Shown: positions 41,048 through 49,249, counted from the stretch's first letter. The stretch: 64,000 bases of DNA from DATCMH01 sp036563505 (GCA_036563505.1 DATCMH010000019.1:124001-188000), one strand, 5' to 3'. Notes: generated from the letters alone by a model not told the origin. Made by a program: numbers and translations.

Positions 41048-42226
41048 CTAGCCTAAAGATGAGCTGCGGCAGGTCTCGGCGAGGCGGCGCATGAAGGCAG
41101 CGCCGGCTTCGAGCTGATCGAGGGTGATGTACTCGTCGGGCTGATGGGCCTGGTCGATCGAGCCCGGCCCGCACACGATGGTCGGGATGCCAGCCGTCTG
41201 GAAGCGGCCGGCCTCCGTCGCGTAGGGGACCGAGATCGTGGCGTTGCGGCCGGCGAGCCTGAGCGCGAGCCTCTCGGCTTCCGAGCCTGGTTCCGGATCG
41301 AGCCCCGGCACCGAGACCTCCTGAACCGTCTCGATCCGGCCGTAAGGACCGAAGCGGTTCAGCCGGGGCAGGGCGACCTCGGTCACGAAGCGCTCCAAGC
41401 GCGCCGGGATCGCCTCGAGATCGAGGCCGGGGACGCCGCGAAACTCCCAATGGAACGAGCACGTTTTGGCCAGGATGTTCCGCGCCGTCCCGCCATGGAT
41501 CGTGCCGACATGGACGGTCGTGTAGGGCGGGTCGAAACGCCCGGTCGGATCGCCCTGGGCCATCATGTCGTCGGCGATGCGGTTCAGCTCGCAGACGAGC
41601 TCGGCGGCGGCGGCGACCGCATTGGCGCCGAGGGCGGGCTTCGAGGAATGCGCCTCGAAGCCGTGAACGGTGGTGTTGAAAGTGACGATGCTCTTGTGGG
41701 CGTCCGCCACCTCGAGCTCCGTCGGTTCGCCGACGATCACCGCCACGGGTCGCGGCAGGTCCTGGCCGAGGCGCTCGATGACGTCGACGACGCCGAGGCA
41801 GGTCGTCTCCTCGTCGTAGGACAGGAGGATGTGGATCGGCGTCTTGAGATCGGCCTCCAGGAACTCGGGCACGAGGGCGAGCGCGAGGGCGCCGAAGCCC
41901 TTCATGTCGACCGCGCCGCGGCCATAGGCGCGGCCGTTCTCGACGCGCAGGCGGAACGGATCGCTCGTCCAGGCCTGGCCGGCGACCGGCACGACGTCCG
42001 TATGGCCGGAGAGCACGATGCCGCCCCGATCCTGCGGGCCGATGGTGGCGAAGAGCGCCGCCTTGTCACCCGCCGCATTGATGGAGCGGACGACAGGGAC
42101 GCCCCACTGGCGCAAGTAATCCTCGACGAAGTCGATGAGCGGGAGGTTGGACTTCTGGCTCTCGGTGTCGAAGCCGACGAGACGCTCAAGCATCGCGAGC
42201 GGCGACAGGCGCGGGGCGTCGGGCAT
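41048..42226 (-). CDS. argE: acetylornithine deacetylase
   Basis: M20-family zinc amidohydrolase that removes the acetyl group from N-acetylornithine. The 392 residues show metal ligands in VLSGHTDVVPVAGQAW, GRGAVDMKGFGALALAL, SYDEETTCLGV (catalytic Glu) and VGEPTELEVADAHKS, and dimerisation-domain motifs HGFEAHSSKPALGANAV and a C-terminal His in SIDQAHQPDEYI. The ATG at 42226 follows GAGGA; a TTG 12 bases upstream overlapping apaG is less likely. Downstream of apaG in the same direction. The second arginine locus of the window, with no operon link to argD-argF. Confidence 0.92.
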   Translation of the reverse strand: MPDAPRLSPLAMLERLVGFDTESQKSNLPLIDFVEDYLRQWGVPVVRSINAAGDKAALFATIGPQDRGGIVLSGHTDVVPVAGQAWTSDPFRLRVENGRAYGRGAVDMKGFGALALALVPEFLEADLKTPIHILLSYDEETTCLGVVDVIERLGQDLPRPVAVIVGEPTELEVADAHKSIVTFNTTVHGFEAHSSKPALGANAVAAAAELVCELNRIADDMMAQGDPTGRFDPPYTTVHVGTIHGGTARNILAKTCSFHWEFRGVPGLDLEAIPARLERFVTEVALPRLNRFGPYGRIETVQEVSVPGLDPEPGSEAERLALRLAGRNATISVPYATEAGRFQTAGIPTIVCGPGSIDQAHQPDEYITLDQLEAGAAFMRRLAETCRSSSLG

Positions 42227-42234
42227 GGGGGTCC

Positions 42235-42627
42235 TCAATGCACGACGCGCGTCGCGTGCGGACTGTCGAGAGGGAAGGGGGGAATCGCGGCATTGAAGCT
42301 CTCGCCGCCGGGCGTCACCATAACGTAGCTGCCCTCCATCGAGCCGTCCGGCGTCGTGAGCGGGCAGCCGCTCGTGTAGTTGAAGGTTTCACCCGGCCCG
42401 AGCACGGGCTGCTCGCCGACGACGCCCGTGCCGCGCACCTCCTGAACCTGGCCCCGTCCGTCGACGATCTTCCAGTAGCGCGCCCTGAGCTGGACGCGCT
42501 CGGGCCCGAGATTGGTGATCTCGACGGTGTAGGCGAAGAAGAAGCGGCCGTCCTCGGGCGAGGACTCCTCCGCGAGGAACCGCGACATGACGGTGACGCG
42601 AATGTTTCGGGTCACGGCCGTGTACAT
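42235..42627 (-). CDS. apaG: Co2+/Mg2+ efflux-associated protein ApaG
   Basis: A 130-residue fibronectin-like beta protein of the ApaG/CorD family, linked genetically to cobalt resistance and Ap4A levels; its biochemical activity is unclear. It starts MYTAVTRNIRVTVMSRFLAE and contains FFFAYTVEITNLGPERVQLR, RYWKIVDGRGQVQEVRGTGV, VGEQPVLGPGETFNYTSGCP and GSMEGSYVMV, the strongest family signature. An in-frame codon at 42669 would add 14 residues not typical of the family. It is divergent from the CDP-alcohol transferase gene. Confidence 0.95.
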   Translation of the reverse strand: MYTAVTRNIRVTVMSRFLAEESSPEDGRFFFAYTVEITNLGPERVQLRARYWKIVDGRGQVQEVRGTGVVGEQPVLGPGETFNYTSGCPLTTPDGSMEGSYVMVTPGGESFNAAIPPFPLDSPHATRVVH

Positions 42628-42724
42628 CGACGGAAAGCCTCGGCTCCGGGGCGGCGGGACGGGGAACAAAGGCCGTGGTAAGGCTCGGGTTCCGCCCCGT
42701 CAATCGCGCCCGCTGCCCGCGTCC

Positions 42725-43333
42725 ATGCTCGACGGCCTCGCTCGACGCCTTCTCGATCCGACCCTTGCTCGCTGCGGACGAATGCTCGCCCGGGTGGGGT
42801 GCTCGGCCGACGTTCTCACTCTGACGGGTCTCGCCGCCGGACTGGCCTGCGCCGGTGCCATCGCGACGGGACGGGACGGCATGGCGTTCGCGCTGCTCAC
42901 GGCAAACCGCATCCTCGACGGTCTCGACGGAGCGGTCGCCGATGCCACGCGACGCACCGATCGCGGCGGCTTCCTCGACATCGTCTGCGACTTTGCGTTC
43001 TACGGTGCCGTTCCCTTGAGCTTCGCCCTGCGCGACCCTGGCCTCAACGCACTGCCGGCGGCGGCGCTGCTGGCGGCCTTCTACGTCAACGGCGCGAGCT
43101 TTCTCGCCTTCGCTGCTCTCGCGGCCAAGCGCGGGCTGTCGATGGCGCCGCGAGGGGTGAAGTCGATCACCTACACCGCCGGCCTCGCTGAGGGGACGGA
43201 GACGATCCTGTTCTTCGCGGCCATGATCCTCTGGCCAGGCTTTTTCGCAAGTCTGGCTTATGCCTTCGCGGCTCTGACGATCCTGTCTGCCCTGGCGCGG
43301 GTGGCCTTGGCGTGGCGCACCTTCGCCGAATAA
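42725..43333 (+). CDS. CDP-alcohol phosphatidyltransferase-family membrane protein
   Basis: A 202-residue inner-membrane protein with about five helices. The catalytic motif is DGLDGAVADATRRTDRGG then FLDIVCD; the canonical form is DGxxARx8GxxxDxxxD, and here the Arg after Ala is replaced by Asp while all the metal-binding Asp residues remain. The family transfers a phosphatidyl group from CDP-diacylglycerol to an alcohol such as glycerol phosphate, serine or choline. The alcohol acceptor cannot be named. The start at 42725 (MLDGLARRLLDPT) fits family N-termini; upstream in-frame sequence overlaps apaG antisense and is not membrane-like. Confidence 0.83.
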   Translation: MLDGLARRLLDPTLARCGRMLARVGCSADVLTLTGLAAGLACAGAIATGRDGMAFALLTANRILDGLDGAVADATRRTDRGGFLDIVCDFAFYGAVPLSFALRDPGLNALPAAALLAAFYVNGASFLAFAALAAKRGLSMAPRGVKSITYTAGLAEGTETILFFAAMILWPGFFASLAYAFAALTILSALARVALAWRTFAE

Positions 43334-43424
43334 GGGCCGTCGGACGTAGCTCGCTTGGCGTCGCGAGGGTCCTTCGCTAGAGAGCGATAGTCACGCTGAG
43401 GTGGCAAATGGCAGGGCAGGGCGC

Positions 43425-44519
43425 ATGGCCGAACGCGACGGGATCCAATCGGCCGAGAGCATCCGACGGCTGGCCGAAGCCGGCGCGATCCGCCCGGCGC
43501 AGCCCTTCGCGCCGGACCAGATCCAGCCCGCGAGCCTCGACCTGCGCCTCGGCGCGCGCGTCCACCGCGTCCGCGCGAGCTTCCTGCCCGGGCCCGGCCG
43601 CCCCGTCACCGAGCGGCTCGACGCGTTGGGCCTGCACGCCATCGACATCACCGCCGGGGCCGTGCTGGAGACGGGCTGCGTCTACGTCGCCGAGCTCCAG
43701 GAAGCCTTGACCCTGCCGTCCGGCCTCTTCGCCGCCGCGAACCCGAAGAGCTCGACGGGGCGCATCGACGTCTTCACCCGCGTCATCGTCGACGGGGCGC
43801 AGGAATTCGACGCCGTGCCCGCCGGCTACGACGGCCCGCTCTACGCCGAGATCTCGCCGCGCACCTTCCCGGTCCTGGTGCGCCGGGGAACGCGCCTGTC
43901 GCAGCTGCGCTTCCGCCGCGGCGAGGCGCGGCTGACGGACGCGGAGCTACAGGCGCTTCACACCCGCGAGCGCGTCGTCACCTCGGCGGAGCCGTCGATC
44001 CAGGGCGGCGTGGCGGTGAGCGTCGATCTCTCGGGCTTCGGCGAAGGCGGCATTCTCGGCTACCGCGCCAAGCGCCACACGGCCCTCGTCGACGTCGACG
44101 CGGTGGGGGCCTGCCGCGTCGCCGATTACTGGGAGCCGATCCCCAACGACGGCCATCGCAGCCTCATCCTCGACCCCGGGCAGTTCTACATCCTGGCCTC
44201 GAAGGAGGCCGTGCACGTGCCGCCGGACTTTGCTGCGGAGATGGTGCCTTTCGACCCGCTCGTCGGCGAGTTCCGGGTGCATTACGCCGGCTTCTTCGAT
44301 CCGGGCTTCGGCCATGCCGGCTCGGGCGGGGCAGGGGCAAGGGCCGTCCTCGAGGTGCGCTCCCGCGACGTGCCCTTCATCATCGAGGACGGCCAGATCG
44401 TGGGCCGTCTCGTCTACGAGCGCATGGCCGAGCGCCCCGAAATCCTCTACGGCGCGGGCGCCGGCTCAAACTATCAGGCGCAGGGGCTCAAGCTCTCCAA
44501 GCACTTTCGCGCGGGCTGA
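43425..44519 (+). CDS. dcd: 2'-deoxycytidine 5'-triphosphate deaminase, long alphaproteobacterial form
   Basis: Deaminates dCTP to dUTP for thymidylate synthesis. The 364 residues are about twice the length of E. coli Dcd and consist of two dUTPase-like halves: the first has PASLDLRLGARVHRVR and NPKSSTGRIDVFTRVIVDG, the second HYAGFFDPGFGHAGSGGAG followed by VLEVRSRDVPFIIEDGQIVG. This duplicated form is standard in Rhizobiales. The ATG at 43425 (MAERDGIQSAES) is preferred; a GTG at 43401 adds 8 residues. It converges with the channel gene, with no spacer. Confidence 0.9.
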   Translation: MAERDGIQSAESIRRLAEAGAIRPAQPFAPDQIQPASLDLRLGARVHRVRASFLPGPGRPVTERLDALGLHAIDITAGAVLETGCVYVAELQEALTLPSGLFAAANPKSSTGRIDVFTRVIVDGAQEFDAVPAGYDGPLYAEISPRTFPVLVRRGTRLSQLRFRRGEARLTDAELQALHTRERVVTSAEPSIQGGVAVSVDLSGFGEGGILGYRAKRHTALVDVDAVGACRVADYWEPIPNDGHRSLILDPGQFYILASKEAVHVPPDFAAEMVPFDPLVGEFRVHYAGFFDPGFGHAGSGGAGARAVLEVRSRDVPFIIEDGQIVGRLVYERMAERPEILYGAGAGSNYQAQGLKLSKHFRAG

Positions 44520-45302
44520 TCAGGTCCGCGCCTCCTGCCGACCCCGAAGCTGAGCCACTTCGGCTCGCAGGCTGCGCAGCTCCGCCAGGATCTCTTCGTC
44601 CCGCCCGAGCAGGGTCGGATGCGGCTTGTCCGCGGCGATCTCCTCGTCGATCGCGCTCACCACGACGCCGATGAAAAGATTGAGGACCATGAAGGTCGAG
44701 AGCAGGATGAAGACGATGAAGAACGCCCCGGCGAAGGGGTGCTGCTCGATGAGGGGCTTAACGATGCCGGCCGACCAATCGTCGAAGGTCATCACCTGGA
44801 ACAGGGTGAAGGCCGTCGCGCCGAGGCTGCCGAAGAGCTCGGGTTTGGTTCCGCCGTAGAGCTTCGTCGCCATCACGGAGAACACGTAGAAGATCAGGAT
44901 CAGCAGGAGCATGATCGAGCCCATGCCCGGCAGGGCTCCGACGAGGCCGCCGACCACCCGCCGCAGCGACGGGATCACCGTGATGAGGCGCAGCACGCGG
45001 AGCACGCGCAGCGCCCGCAGGACCGAGAGCGAATCGGTCGCCGGCACGAGGGCGATCCCCACCACCACGAGATCGAACATGCTCCAGGGATCGCGGAAGA
45101 AGGCCGCGCGGTGCACCACGAGCCTGGCCGCGATCTCGGCCACGAACACCGTGAGGATCGCCCGGTCGAGCGCGTGGAGCAGGTCTCCGGCCGCGGCCAT
45201 CACGGACGGGCTCGTCTCGAGCCCGAGGGTGATCGCGTTCAAGATGATCAGGCCAAGGATCACCCGCTCGGTCAGCGGGTTCGCGAGGAAACGGGCGAGC
45301 AT
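44520..45302 (-). CDS. voltage-gated ion channel (NaChBac-like)
   Basis: Single-domain, six-helix cation channel subunit of 260 residues, expected to form tetramers. The voltage-sensor S4 is LRALRVLRVLRLITVIPSL with Arg at every third position. The pore region reads TLFQVMTFDDWSAGIVKPL, so the filter is TFDDWS where NaChBac has TLESWS. S6 is FIVFILLSTFMVLNLFIGVV, and a C-terminal coiled coil (EILAELRSLRAEVAQLRG) follows. The extra Asp and loss of Glu may change ion selectivity towards calcium or non-selective conduction; that is inference. It ends against the convergent dcd gene, and the tRNA lies 76 bases upstream. Confidence 0.88.
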   Translation of the reverse strand: MLARFLANPLTERVILGLIILNAITLGLETSPSVMAAAGDLLHALDRAILTVFVAEIAARLVVHRAAFFRDPWSMFDLVVVGIALVPATDSLSVLRALRVLRVLRLITVIPSLRRVVGGLVGALPGMGSIMLLLILIFYVFSVMATKLYGGTKPELFGSLGATAFTLFQVMTFDDWSAGIVKPLIEQHPFAGAFFIVFILLSTFMVLNLFIGVVVSAIDEEIAADKPHPTLLGRDEEILAELRSLRAEVAQLRGRQEART

Positions 45303-45378
45303 GGCGGGAGCGTCCGGCGGGTGATCTCGGGATTGGGCTTGCGGGCGGTGGCAGCCCGCCGCTATGTATAACCCCGTC

Positions 45379-45453
45379 GCGGGCGTAGTTCAGTGGTAGA
45401 ACGTCAGCTTCCCAAGCTGAATGTCGTCGGTTCGATCCCGATCGCCCGCTCCA
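45379..45453 (+). tRNA. tRNA-Gly, anticodon CCC
   Basis: A 75-nt cloverleaf including encoded CCA. The acceptor GCGGGCG (45379-45385) pairs with CGCCCGC (45443-45449). The anticodon arm is TCAGC-TTCCCAA-GCTGA, giving anticodon CCC. The T loop is GGTTCGATCCC. The integrase gene follows 87 bases downstream and reads towards it, so its 3' end is the likely integration site of the adjacent element. Confidence 0.95.
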
Positions 45454-45483
45454 ATCATCTGCCTGATCGTGCAAGCGTTTTGA

Positions 45484-45532
45484 CGTTCTGCCACTGATCT
45501 CGCGTTCCCCACGTTCCTCTTCACGTTCCCCA
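45484..45532. repeat. CGTTC direct repeats between tRNA end and integrase gene
   Basis: CGTTC occurs at 45484, 45503, 45512 and 45524; two copies are CGTTCCCCA (45503-45511, 45524-45532) and one is ACGTTCC. They lie in the 86 bases between the tRNA 3' end and the integrase stop, where arm-type binding sites of tyrosine recombinases are often found. The role is inferred from position. Confidence 0.4.
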
Positions 45533-45539
45533 GGGCTGT

Positions 45540-46763
45540 TCAGGCCCCGTTCTTCGCCCTCAGCTCGGCGCGCTTCTGCGCGACGGTTCTAGGCTTCCCA
45601 ACCGCACCTCGCGAGTAGCGAGTCGTGGTGGAAACTTGCGCATGCGCCGCCGCGGCCCTGATGTGGTCGAGGTCGGCTCCGGCCTCTTCGGCTTCGGTGA
45701 TCGCGCCGGCCCGAGCGTCCATGTTCCAGACGTGATCGGGAATGCCGGCGGCCCTCGCCACCTTGCGCCACTCGCGCTGAAAAGCGTCGTCGGCATAGGG
45801 GCGGCCCGCTGTCTCGTCGATTATGAGCGGCCCGATCCGGCGCTCGGCAGGGAAGTGCTCGGCAACCGTGAGCACATGCGGGCAGAGCGTGAGATCATGC
45901 GCCACAACTGCACCCGTTTTCGACGTCACCTTCCGCATCACGCCGTCAAGCACGATGTCACCCCAGGTCAGACCTGGCACCCAGCGACGGCCATTCAGTA
46001 CGATGCCGCCGGGCTCCTGACCGGCCGGGATCGGCTCCCATTCGCCGATGACATCCTTCTGTCGAAGCATGGTGTCGAACTGGACTGCCGTAGCGAGGGC
46101 CAGAGATACCCTGCCCATCTCGACCGCTTTCGGGATGAAGGCTGCGACGTGAGCGGCGTCGAGAATGACGCGGCGGCGGGCCGGCTGAGGGAAGCGGGTC
46201 TCAAGCAGGATCGCTTGCAGCCTGGCGCACCCTGTCAGTTCGGCCGAAACGCCGTAGGAGAACAGTTCACGGAGCTTCTTCATAATGCCCCACGCGCGGC
46301 GCACCCGCTCGGGTCGGCCCGGCGCATTGGGCTCCTTGGCCTTGTCGTACCAACGCCAGAAATCAGCGAGGGTCAGGGCGTTCAGCTGCCGATCACCGAA
46401 GGCCTTCTCGATCAGCTTGAGGACGTGCAGATCCTTCTCGCGCGTCGTGTGCTTCATCCGGCGGTTGAAGGGGCTCGCCTCGTCGGTCTGATAGCGGCGC
46501 GAGAGGCTGCGAAGGGTGCCGTCGAAGCGGTTCAGGTCGCGCTTGCGGCCCGACGACCATTCCAGCATCTCGGCTTGGTAGCGCAGGCAGGCGGCCGAGA
46601 TGAGCGTGACATGATCGGGGTCGTCTAGGCTGTAGGGCAGGCGGATCGTCTCGGGTTCGTAGCCCGCCCGCACCATATCGGCGCGGGCGACCCAGTATAG
46701 GCGGGCCGTGCCGTCCTTGTTGCGCCGGATCTTCAGACCCGGCGTGCTGTGATCAGAGAGCAT
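45540..46763 (-). CDS. tyrosine recombinase/integrase of a tRNA-Gly element
   Basis: Site-specific recombinase of 407 residues. The catalytic domain shows the first Arg in AVQFDTMLRQKDVIG, a Lys in MRKVTSKTGAVVAHD, the second Arg in NMDARAGAITEAEEAGAD (where the usual HxxR His is Met), a His in RAAAAHAQVSTTTRY and the nucleophile Tyr in TTTRYSRG. The MDARAGAITEA box is typical of an alphaproteobacterial integrase group. The N-terminal half has a core-binding region. It overlaps the upstream 85-codon gene by 11 bases and ends a chain of overlapping genes starting at the AlpA-like regulator. Confidence 0.92.
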   Translation of the reverse strand: MLSDHSTPGLKIRRNKDGTARLYWVARADMVRAGYEPETIRLPYSLDDPDHVTLISAACLRYQAEMLEWSSGRKRDLNRFDGTLRSLSRRYQTDEASPFNRRMKHTTREKDLHVLKLIEKAFGDRQLNALTLADFWRWYDKAKEPNAPGRPERVRRAWGIMKKLRELFSYGVSAELTGCARLQAILLETRFPQPARRRVILDAAHVAAFIPKAVEMGRVSLALATAVQFDTMLRQKDVIGEWEPIPAGQEPGGIVLNGRRWVPGLTWGDIVLDGVMRKVTSKTGAVVAHDLTLCPHVLTVAEHFPAERRIGPLIIDETAGRPYADDAFQREWRKVARAAGIPDHVWNMDARAGAITEAEEAGADLDHIRAAAAHAQVSTTTRYSRGAVGKPRTVAQKRAELRAKNGA

Positions 46764-47010
46764 TGAGGTTCTCCACCCCGTCGGGCTGGATTGCCTCGAC
46801 GGTGGTCAAACCGTAGCGCCGAAACCAGAAGGCGCGAACAGCCGGCCAGTATCGCCCGCCCATGATTGGGTCGACTCGGGGCAAGCCGGCGCGCTCCAGG
46901 ATCAGCGACTTTGCCGCCCACTCTGCTGGACGTTGGCTCAGCCGGCGCGCGATCTCGGCCTCGGACGGGAATTCGCCATCATCGCGGGGGTCACGACGAG
47001 CGCGGGTCAT
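46753..47010 (-). CDS. small conserved protein preceding the integrase
   Basis: An 85-residue basic protein, MTRARRDPRDDGEFPSEAEI at the start, with a possible helix-turn-helix (EAEIARRLSQRPAEWAAKS) and the conserved stretch RVDPIMGGRYWPAVRAFWFR. Such small proteins with a DPxMGGRYWPAVxAF motif lie directly upstream of integrases of this type in rhizobial elements. A role in recombination control or excision is plausible but unproven. It overlaps the integrase start by 11 bases and the upstream 57-codon gene by 20 bases. Confidence 0.7.
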   Translation of the reverse strand: MTRARRDPRDDGEFPSEAEIARRLSQRPAEWAAKSLILERAGLPRVDPIMGGRYWPAVRAFWFRRYGLTTVEAIQPDGVENLNAL

Positions 47011-47164
47011 GTTGCGCGATCCTCTGCTTCAGCTCGCCTAAATCGTCGTTGTGCATGGGCCCAACTCGGGCCGAGCGCTCTGTCGGTAGCGTTATTAGTG
47101 CCGAAAGGGGCCCCCTACCCCGATCGGGTTGCGCTTTTGGCGGAACCTGGCTGCCCGTGCTCAT
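46991..47164 (-). CDS. 57-residue overlooked protein in the integrase operon
   Basis: A short frame starting MSTGSQVPPKAQPDRGRG with the C-terminal helix MHNDDLGELKQRIAQHDPRS. It is supported by position rather than homology: its ATG overlaps the stop of the DUF3987 gene as ATGA, and its 3' end overlaps the start of the 85-codon gene. It fills exactly the only gap in an otherwise continuous overlapping gene chain. I do not recognise the family. A shorter form from the internal Met at 47056 is possible. Confidence 0.5.
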   Translation of the reverse strand: MSTGSQVPPKAQPDRGRGPLSALITLPTERSARVGPMHNDDLGELKQRIAQHDPRSS

Positions 47165-48717
47165 GCCCTCACGCTCCCCAGCAGAGTCGGATTCACAACA
47201 AAGGTCTTGGTCGGTCTGCCTGGTGTGTCGCCCTTTCGCGTTGGAGCTGGCCGGATCAGTCTGGCCTCGACCAGGGCTTGGCAGGCCTCGTCCATGTCCC
47301 TCGCATTACGGAGGCCGGCGCCCACCGAGCGCCGCAGCTCGCGGGCGTTGAACGAGGCAAGACGTTCCCGGCGTAAGCGTCTGGCCAGGGTGCGAGCCGA
47401 TCTTTCCGCGGCTGGGGTTGCCGCGTCACCGCACACCCGCTCCGCCATGGGCAGGAAGTATTCCTGGACCAAGGTGACGGCCGCGTCCATCGCGGGACGG
47501 TCGATGCGGTCCGGCTCTGGCCGGCACGGGTCCGTGCACCACCAGAGATGCTCGACGATGCAGGCCAACCGCAAGGCATGCCCACGCGCTTTGCCGAGTG
47601 CGCCGGCGTAGACCCCGCACTGATCCTCGCCTATGACCTGCGCCTCTCGCCCGAACGCTTCGAGGGCGTTCTGCGCTTCTGGCGTGAGCCGAAGCAGCAC
47701 GGGCTCGGGCTTGCCGTCGTCGTTACGAACAGTCGGTAGGGAGGCCAGTCGAATAAAGGCGTCGACCATGGGTCTGTCGTTGATGATACCTCGGGCGAGG
47801 GTGAAGGGAGGCACCGAGTCCGGCCAAGCCCAGAGCACCCGAGCCACCAGCCCGTCGTCAGGTCCTCTCAGCAAAGGAACAAGCTTATCCGGCTGCACGC
47901 CGCCGAGGAGTCCGACACTCAGGTGCGGGATCACCACTGGCTCGGCGTGCTTCTGACGATCGACCTGGTACGAGTTCCCGCCGTACATCTCCAGCGCGAA
48001 CGGTCGGTCGGCTCCACCTCCGCTGTAGCGGTCGAAGGCGCCGAGCCAGCCCGAGAGTTCATCCCGCACCAACAGCAGGCCGCGCGGGAGAGCGGCGGCC
48101 AAGGCCGCCAGCCTCTCGGACGTCACGTCAGCAACACGGATGCGCGGCCGCACGGGGCAGGGTGGCGCAACAGCCGCAGGCGGCAGGGGAGGGGGTGGCT
48201 CGCTCTCTTTCGCGGCTTTCTTGACCGCCTCTTGCCAGTTCGCATGAAGCGCGGCCGCGGTCTCTTTGGCGAGCGCGTAGTCGCGCTCGACCTCGGCGTA
48301 GTCTTTGGCCATGTGCTGCTCGGCCGCCGTCACGAGGCGCAGGCCTGCGTTTACCGCCGGTGACTTGCCTGACGAGGGCGAGCCGACGAGCCCAACCCAA
48401 ACCAGGGGCGGCTCGCTCCAGGCCGCACCGGCATGGGCCCAGCGCACGTTTCCGAGCGCTGCCCCGGCACATGCTAGCAGCGTGCACGCGACGTAGTCGA
48501 GCGGTGCGGACGCTGCCGCCGCTTGCTCCTCAACCCAGTTGGCCCAGTCCGACCCGAGCACGGACAAGGGGAAGCGAGGCGCCGACCTCTGGCCTGAGCC
48601 GAGCAGGGAGAGGTCCGCCTCGGGCCAGGTGTCGTGGAAGCTCTCGTCGACAAGGCGGAGCGCAGGAGCCGAACCAGTCAAGAGGTGATCGGCAGCGTCG
48701 AGGATGGCCTCAGACAT
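47161..48717 (-). CDS. DUF3987-family P-loop protein (primase/helicase-like)
   Basis: A 518-residue protein with a P-loop at WVGLVGSPSSGKSPAVNAGL near residue 135, a coiled-coil-like basic stretch after it, then VTSERLAALAAALPRGLLLV and RDELSGWLGAFDRYSGGGAD, the conserved DUF3987 core, and a C-terminal winged-helix-like region (FNARELRRSVGAGLRNARDM). DUF3987 proteins are carried by integrated elements and phages next to primase or integrase genes and are thought to act in replication. It overlaps the 75-codon gene upstream by 8 bases. Its presence suggests the element can replicate after excision. Confidence 0.82.
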   Translation of the reverse strand: MSEAILDAADHLLTGSAPALRLVDESFHDTWPEADLSLLGSGQRSAPRFPLSVLGSDWANWVEEQAAAASAPLDYVACTLLACAGAALGNVRWAHAGAAWSEPPLVWVGLVGSPSSGKSPAVNAGLRLVTAAEQHMAKDYAEVERDYALAKETAAALHANWQEAVKKAAKESEPPPPLPPAAVAPPCPVRPRIRVADVTSERLAALAAALPRGLLLVRDELSGWLGAFDRYSGGGADRPFALEMYGGNSYQVDRQKHAEPVVIPHLSVGLLGGVQPDKLVPLLRGPDDGLVARVLWAWPDSVPPFTLARGIINDRPMVDAFIRLASLPTVRNDDGKPEPVLLRLTPEAQNALEAFGREAQVIGEDQCGVYAGALGKARGHALRLACIVEHLWWCTDPCRPEPDRIDRPAMDAAVTLVQEYFLPMAERVCGDAATPAAERSARTLARRLRRERLASFNARELRRSVGAGLRNARDMDEACQALVEARLIRPAPTRKGDTPGRPTKTFVVNPTLLGSVRA

Positions 48718-48937
48718 GGGTCACGTCCTCGGAGCACAGGGCCTCCAGGCTGCGCAGAGCGGACCAGGCCGCCTCCGTGTAGGCCTGAGCGTGCCGGAGC
48801 GCGTGGCGCAGGCCGACATGGTCGCTGATCACGGCGTAGTTGATGCCGATCTCGGCGTAGAGCCGAAGCAACGCGAACACCTCTTCGAGGTAGGCGCGCT
48901 CGTCCTCGATCACGTCAGTGAGGGCGGGCTCACGCAT
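48710..48937 (-). CDS. small helical protein of the element operon
   Basis: A 75-residue acidic protein, MREPALTDVIEDERAYLEEV at the start, predicted largely helical. No family recognised. Its start overlaps the stop of the AlpA-like gene by 8 bases (ATGCGTGA) and its stop overlaps the DUF3987 start by 8 bases (ATGTCTGA), which strongly supports translation as part of the operon. Confidence 0.65.
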   Translation of the reverse strand: MREPALTDVIEDERAYLEEVFALLRLYAEIGINYAVISDHVGLRHALRHAQAYTEAAWSALRSLEALCSEDVTHV

Positions 48938-49157
48938 GGGTGAGCACGCCCTGATCGGAGGCCGCCGGGATCGACGGACACTGAGTGCTTTGCGCGATCC
49001 AGTCTTCCAGAGCCGTGCGGCAGTACAGGACGCGGCGACCTGCTTTGACGTAGGCCGGGCCGGTGCCCTCGTAGCGCCAGCGTTCGAGCGTTCGAGGCGA
49101 GACTTGGAGGAGGCCTGCGACCTGATTGGTCGTGGCGACAGGGGGTAGCGGGTTCAT
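48930..49157 (-). CDS. AlpA/excisionase-like helix-turn-helix protein
   Basis: A 75-residue DNA-binding protein starting MNPLPPVATTNQVAGLLQVS at 49157 after GAGAGAAC. The MerR/AlpA-type helix-turn-helix is TNQVAGLLQVSPRTLERWRY followed by EGTGPAYVKAGRRVLYCRTA and LEDWIAQS, the standard HTH_17 pattern. Such proteins activate integrase or excision in P4-like and other integrated elements. It is the first gene of the six-gene overlapping chain ending in the integrase. A 22-bp palindrome lies about 70 bases upstream. Confidence 0.82.
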   Translation of the reverse strand: MNPLPPVATTNQVAGLLQVSPRTLERWRYEGTGPAYVKAGRRVLYCRTALEDWIAQSTQCPSIPAASDQGVLTHA

Positions 49158-49227
49158 CGGCGTTCTCTCGCGGGCCGTTGCGGTGCCGCGAGTAGGACGA
49201 AGCCGATGCAATCCGTCAGCCGGTAAA

Positions 49228-49249
49228 GGTCAGAAACTAGTTTCCGACC
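49228..49249. promoter_or_regulatory. 22-bp near-perfect palindrome upstream of the AlpA-like gene
   Basis: GGTC-A-GAAACTAGTTTC-C-GACC is symmetric except for one base pair. It covers the stop codon (TAG) of the AT-rich gene and lies 71 bases before the AlpA-like start. On the minus strand TTTACC follows the second arm, so it could be a terminator for the AT-rich gene or an operator for the element operon. Confidence 0.5.
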
